Origin: Curtobacterium sp. MCBA15_001
GTDB taxonomy: Bacteria; Actinomycetota; Actinomycetes; Actinomycetales; Microbacteriaceae
DNA length: 64,000 nucleotides
Assembly: GCF_001864835.1 (NCBI RefSeq)
Contig: NZ_MJGI01000012.1
Location: forward strand, 1-64,000
Reading direction: 5' to 3'
The position numbers and the translations under genes were made by a program. Position 1 is the first letter of the stretch. Every line of letters starts with the position of its first letter. Below the pieces are notes generated by a model. That model had not been told where the DNA came from, searched no databases, and worked only from the letters and a program-made list of their open reading frames with translations. This document shows, one piece after another, positions 60,475-64,000 of the stretch.

Positions 60475-61422
60475 GTGATCGTCGTCGTCGCGCCCGGACA
60501 GGGCTCCCAGACCCCCGGCTTCCTCGCCCCCTGGCTCGAGGACGCAGCCGTCCGTGACCGCGTCGGGCAGTGGTCCGACGCGATCGGCGTCGATCTCGCC
60601 CACCACGGCACCGAGTCCGACGCGGACACCATCAAGGACACCGCGCTGGCGCAGCCGCTCATCGTCGCGGCGGGCATCATCACCGCCGACGCGCTGCTGG
60701 CCGACGGCCGTCGCGACCTGGTCGGCGGCGTCGCCGGGCACTCGGTCGGCGAGTTCACCGCCGCCGCCGTCGCGGGCATCCTGCAGCCCACCGACGCGAT
60801 CGCGCTCGTCGCCGAGCGCGGCCGAGCGATGGCCGATGCCGCAGCGCTCGAACCGACGTCCATGGCCGCCGTGCTCGGCGGTGACCCGGACGAGGTCGCC
60901 CGGGCGCTCGAGACCCACGGCCTCGTCGCCGCGAACCACAACGGCGGCGGCCAGACCGTCGTCGCCGGTACCGCCGACGCGATCGCTGCCCTCGCCGCCG
61001 ACGCGCCGGCAAAGGCCCGCGTCGTGCCGCTCGCCGTCGCCGGCGCCTTCCACACCCGGTACATGGCCCCGGCCGTCGACCGTGTCGCCCCGGTGGCGGC
61101 GGCGTCCGCGGTCAGTGACCCCACGCTCCCGATCTGGACGAACGCCGACGGCTCGCGCGTCGACGACGGCCGGCACTTCGTCGACCTGATGGTCCGGCAG
61201 ATCGCCAGCCCCGTGCACTGGGACGCCGTGATGGCGTCGTTCCAGCAGACCGGCGTCACCGGGATCATCGAACTCGCACCCGCCGGTGCGCTCGTCGGAC
61301 TCGCCAAGCGCGGCATGCGCGGCATCCCGAGCGTCGCGATCAAGTCCCCCGAGGACCTGCCGGCCGCGATCGAACTGCTGCAGAGCGCCCAGGGCGCGGA
61401 GAAGACCGAGGTGACCGCGTGA
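60475..61422 (+). CDS. fabD: Malonyl-CoA:ACP transacylase FabD
   Basis: A 315-residue transacylase that moves malonyl from CoA to AcpP. GQGSQ (8-12), the nucleophile GHSVGE (Ser90) and the catalytic His193 in AFHTRYM are present. GTG start with AGGA seven bases upstream. First gene of the fab operon; overlaps fabH by GTGA. Confidence 0.94.
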   Translation: MIVVVAPGQGSQTPGFLAPWLEDAAVRDRVGQWSDAIGVDLAHHGTESDADTIKDTALAQPLIVAAGIITADALLADGRRDLVGGVAGHSVGEFTAAAVAGILQPTDAIALVAERGRAMADAAALEPTSMAAVLGGDPDEVARALETHGLVAANHNGGGQTVVAGTADAIAALAADAPAKARVVPLAVAGAFHTRYMAPAVDRVAPVAAASAVSDPTLPIWTNADGSRVDDGRHFVDLMVRQIASPVHWDAVMASFQQTGVTGIIELAPAGALVGLAKRGMRGIPSVAIKSPEDLPAAIELLQSAQGAEKTEVTA

Positions 61423-62507
61423 CGGACGCAAGCACGACCGACGGAGCGGCCACGAGCCTCCAGGCCGGACAGGAGGCCCCAGGCACGACGAGCGCGCCGG
61501 CTGCGGCCGGCCGTCCGGTCCTGTCCCAGCGCCGCGGCCACGAGTTCAGCCGCATCCTCGCCTTCGGTGCCGCTCGCGGTGACAAGACCGTGCCGAACGA
61601 GGACCTGATCGGCCCGATCGACTCGTCCGACGAGTGGATCCGGCAGCGCACCGGCATCATCACCCGGATGCGTGCTGGCGCCGACGTCGAGGCCGTCGAC
61701 CTGGCCGAGACCGCCGCGCGCGAGGCCATCGCCAAGGCGGGCATCGCGCCCGAGCAGATCGGCGTCGTGCTCGTCAGCACCGTCACCCACACCGTCGCCA
61801 CCCCGTCGATGGCAGCGCTGCTGGCCGAGCGGATCGGCGCGACCCCCGCTGCCGCGTACGACATCAGCGCCGCGTGCGCCGGGTACGCGTACGGCATCGC
61901 CCAGGCCGACTCGTTCGTGAAGTCCGGCATCGCCGACCACGTGCTCGTCGTCGGGGCCGAGAAGCTCAGCGACGTCGTCGACCCGACCGACCGCTCGATC
62001 TCGTTCCTGCTCGGCGACGGAGCCGGCGCCGCGATCGTCGGCCCGAGCGACTTCCCCGGGATCGCGCCGACCATCTGGGGCTCCGACGGCTCGAAGTGGG
62101 ACGCGATCGGCATGACGGCGACCTACAACGAGTGGGCCGCCGGCGCTCCCCGACCGACCATGCGCCAGGCGGGTCAGACCGTCTTCCGCTGGGCGGTGTG
62201 GGAGATGGTCAAGGTCGCCCGCGAAGCACTCGACGCCGCCGGTGTCAGCCCTGACCAGCTCGCCGCGTTCGTGCCGCACCAGGCGAACATCCGCATCATC
62301 GACGAGTTCGCCAAGCAGCTCGGCATCCCCGAGTCCGTGATGATCGCCCGCGACATCACCACCACGGGCAACACCTCCGCCGCGAGCATCCCGCTCGCGT
62401 CGCACCGCCTGCTCGAGGAGCACCCGGACCTGTCGGGCGGGCTCGCCCTGCAGATCGGGTTCGGCGCCGGACTCGTGTTCGGCGCGCAGGTGGTCGTCCT
62501 GCCCTAG
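61419..62507 (+). CDS. fabH: 3-oxoacyl-ACP synthase III FabH
   Basis: A 362-residue initiating condensing enzyme joining an acyl-CoA primer to malonyl-ACP. The catalytic triad is visible: Cys153 (SAACAGYAYG), His in FVPHQANIRI and Asn in TTTGNTSAAS. The protein has a 40-residue Ala/Thr-rich N-terminal extension before the conserved fold, unusual for FabH; a later start is possible but the GTGA overlap supports this one. Confidence 0.94.
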   Translation: MTDASTTDGAATSLQAGQEAPGTTSAPAAAGRPVLSQRRGHEFSRILAFGAARGDKTVPNEDLIGPIDSSDEWIRQRTGIITRMRAGADVEAVDLAETAAREAIAKAGIAPEQIGVVLVSTVTHTVATPSMAALLAERIGATPAAAYDISAACAGYAYGIAQADSFVKSGIADHVLVVGAEKLSDVVDPTDRSISFLLGDGAGAAIVGPSDFPGIAPTIWGSDGSKWDAIGMTATYNEWAAGAPRPTMRQAGQTVFRWAVWEMVKVAREALDAAGVSPDQLAAFVPHQANIRIIDEFAKQLGIPESVMIARDITTTGNTSAASIPLASHRLLEEHPDLSGGLALQIGFGAGLVFGAQVVVLP

Positions 62508-62612
62508 GACGTCCCGCACTTCCCCCACTGCCGCCCGGCGGCGGGCGCGGATCGACCCCGTGCCCTAGGCTGGTCCACGGTCAAACGACACCCCCCTCAA
62601 GGAGACACCATC

Positions 62613-62861
62613 ATGGCCCTGTCCAACGAAGAAGTCCTCGCCGGCCTGGCCGAGCTGATCAACGACGAGACCGGCATCGCGACCGACACGGTCCAGGCCG
62701 ACAAGTCGTTCACGGACGACCTCGACATCGACTCCATCTCGATGATGACCATCGTCGTCAACGCCGAAGAGAAGTTCGACGTCAAGATCCCGGACGAAGA
62801 GGTCAAGAACCTCAAGACCGTCGGTGACGCCGTCGACTTCATCGTCAAGGCCCAGGCCTGA
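62613..62861 (+). CDS. acpP: Acyl carrier protein AcpP
   Basis: An 82-residue acidic carrier protein. The phosphopantetheine attachment Ser41 lies in DIDSISMM, with the usual helix III DEEVKNLKTVGDAVDFI. AAGGAG precedes the ATG. It carries growing acyl chains in fatty-acid synthesis. A hairpin between it and fabF may raise its expression relative to fabF. Confidence 0.97.
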   Translation: MALSNEEVLAGLAELINDETGIATDTVQADKSFTDDLDIDSISMMTIVVNAEEKFDVKIPDEEVKNLKTVGDAVDFIVKAQA

Positions 62862-62873
62862 CCTGAACTTCCT

Positions 62874-62921
62874 GAGCGCCGCGGTCCGGCCCGGCCTGTC
62901 CGGTCCCGGGCTGCGGCGCTC
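62874..62921 (+). terminator. Hairpin between acpP and fabF
   Basis: GAGCGCCGC (62874-62882) pairs with GCGGCGCTC (62913-62921), a perfect 9-bp outer stem with further GC-rich pairing inside. It lies 12 bp after the acpP stop. It may act as partial terminator giving more acpP than fabF message. Confidence 0.5.
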
Positions 62922-62954
62922 GTCATGTCCACCTCAGCAGAAACCAGTCGTTCC

Positions 62955-64000
62955 ATGACCAACAAGACCGTCGTCGTCACCGGGATCGGTGCGATCTCCC
63001 CCCTTGCCGCGACCGCCTCGGCGACCTGGGACGCCCTGCTCGCAGGCCAGTCCGGCATCTCCAGGATCGAAGACCCGCGGTTCGCCGAGCTCGAACTGCC
63101 CGTGGAGTTCGCCGGCCAGGCGCGCCACTGGATCACCGACCAGCTCACCCGCCCCGAGACCAAGCGTCTCGACCCGTCCTCGCAGCTGTCGCTCATCGCT
63201 GCGCGCGAAGCCTGGGCCGACGCTGGCATCGACAACGAGACCGTGGTCCCGGAGCGGCTCATCGTCGACTGGGCGACCGGCATCGGCGGCGTCAACACGC
63301 TGCTCGACGCCTGGGACACCCTGCGTGAGCGTGGTCCGCGTCGCGTGCTGCCGATGACCGTCCCGATGCTCATGGCGAACGGCCCGGCCGCTGCGATCGA
63401 GATGGAGTTCGGCGCCCGTGGTGGCGCCCGCACGTACCTGTCCGCCTGCGCGTCCTCGACCGAGTCACTGGCCGAGGCGTACCGCCACGTGGCCACCGGA
63501 GAAGCGGACATCGTCATCGCCGGTGGAGCCGAAGCAGCGCTGCACCCGATGCCGCTCGCGTCGTTCGCCGCGATGCAGGCCCTGTCGCGCCGCAACGACT
63601 CCCCCGAGACCGCCTCGCGTCCGTACGACGTCACGCGCGACGGCTTCGTGCTCGCGGACGGCGCCGCTGCGCTGATCCTCGAGACGAAGGAGCACGCCGA
63701 GGCCCGTGGCGCGAAGATCTACGCCGAGGTCGCCGGTGCCGGCATCACCTCGGACGCGTTCCACATCACCGCGCCCGACCCCGAGGGCAGCGCCGCCGCT
63801 CGAGCCGTCCTGATGGCGCTCGAGCACGCCGGCGCCTCGCGCGAGGACGTCGTCCACGTCAACGCGCACGCCACCTCGACGCCCGTCGGGGACATCGCCG
63901 AGTACCACGCGATGCGCCGGGTCTTCGGCGACCACCTCGACTCGGTCGTGGTCTCGGCCACCAAGGCGTCGACCGGGCACCTGCTCGGAGGTGCCGGTGC
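62955..64000 (+). CDS. fabF: 3-oxoacyl-ACP synthase II FabF (cut by window end)
   Basis: The first 348 residues of the elongating condensing enzyme. VTGIGAISPLA at the start, Cys165 in YLSACASSTE, His305 in VNAHATSTP and His342 in TGHLLGGAG are the active-site Cys-His-His. The C-terminus is beyond position 64000. Start at ATG 62955 gives the canonical MTNKTVVVTG; an in-frame ATG at 62925 would add ten residues. Confidence 0.93.
   Translation, partial: MTNKTVVVTGIGAISPLAATASATWDALLAGQSGISRIEDPRFAELELPVEFAGQARHWITDQLTRPETKRLDPSSQLSLIAAREAWADAGIDNETVVPERLIVDWATGIGGVNTLLDAWDTLRERGPRRVLPMTVPMLMANGPAAAIEMEFGARGGARTYLSACASSTESLAEAYRHVATGEADIVIAGGAEAALHPMPLASFAAMQALSRRNDSPETASRPYDVTRDGFVLADGAAALILETKEHAEARGAKIYAEVAGAGITSDAFHITAPDPEGSAAARAVLMALEHAGASREDVVHVNAHATSTPVGDIAEYHAMRRVFGDHLDSVVVSATKASTGHLLGGAG

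Noticed and set aside
59355-62528. Very long open frame on the minus strand across fasR-fabD-fabH
   Set aside because: It is the antisense of clearly recognised genes; the translation is Arg/Gly/Asp-rich and has no domain. High GC makes such frames common.
1-64000. CRISPR array, prophage or insertion sequence
   Set aside because: No regularly spaced repeats, no Cas, phage or transposase proteins, and no terminal inverted repeats with target duplication were found. The recurrent palindromes are isolated single copies at gene ends.

Overview
The window is about 64 kb of high-GC, densely packed bacterial chromosome. GTG starts and four-base start/stop overlaps are frequent. The fatty-acid block (PucR-type regulator, fabD, fabH, acpP, fabF) follows a homodimeric pyruvate dehydrogenase E1, which is an actinobacterial arrangement. 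Overall the content suggests a Microbacteriaceae member, perhaps Curtobacterium-like; the genus is an inference. No rRNA, phage, transposase or CRISPR array was seen. One tRNA (Val, anticodon TAC) is present.

Layout. 1-6.6 kb: a beta-glucoside-type sugar locus, with a DeoR regulator and GH4 glycosidase divergent from a PfkB kinase and an ABC importer (binding protein plus two permeases, no ATPase). 6.6-10.5 kb: phosphotransferase-like protein, small membrane protein, SDR dehydrogenase/TetR pair, AraC regulator. 10.6-15.2 kb: GH4 alpha-galactosidase-type enzyme and a second ATPase-less importer. 15.2-18 kb: three-gene operon with two proteins carrying tandem YbjQ-like domains. 18-32.4 kb: housekeeping and accessory genes (lipoprotein, small membrane proteins, epimerase-like protein, two P-loop kinases, KatG, hydrolases, TetR, alcohol dehydrogenase, GlsB-type protein, acyl-CoA synthetase). 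32.5-34.9 kb: MFS efflux pump coupled to an esterase.

35.2-43.1 kb is a catabolic-looking cluster: NCS1 nucleobase/hydantoin-type permease, short HyuA-type protein, three consecutive DUF917 proteins (the third diverged at conserved motifs), and a PucR regulator. 43.1-49.1 kb holds a glyoxalase-fold/DUF2087 pair, a zinc-ribbon protein, an MFS transporter, small proteins, tRNA-Val and an HD-domain protein.

49.1-53.7 kb is the most striking part. A phosphopantetheinyl transferase is followed by a stand-alone carrier protein, an acyl-CoA dehydrogenase, an aminoacyl-tRNA-synthetase-like amino acid:carrier-protein ligase, and a large duplicated alpha/beta hydrolase whose second nucleophile elbow has Cys instead of Ser. 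The last four overlap by GTGA junctions. Together they look like a route that loads an amino acid on a carrier protein, oxidises it and releases or transfers it: a small uncharacterised biosynthetic system. A His-rich lipoprotein follows directly.

54.3-64 kb: membrane protein and hydrolase, peroxiredoxin, aceE, FasR-like regulator, then fabD-fabH-acpP-fabF, with fabF cut by the window end. A family of intergenic palindromes with arms of the type GGACGGGAGG or GGACTGGAGG recurs at five gene ends and probably acts as terminators.
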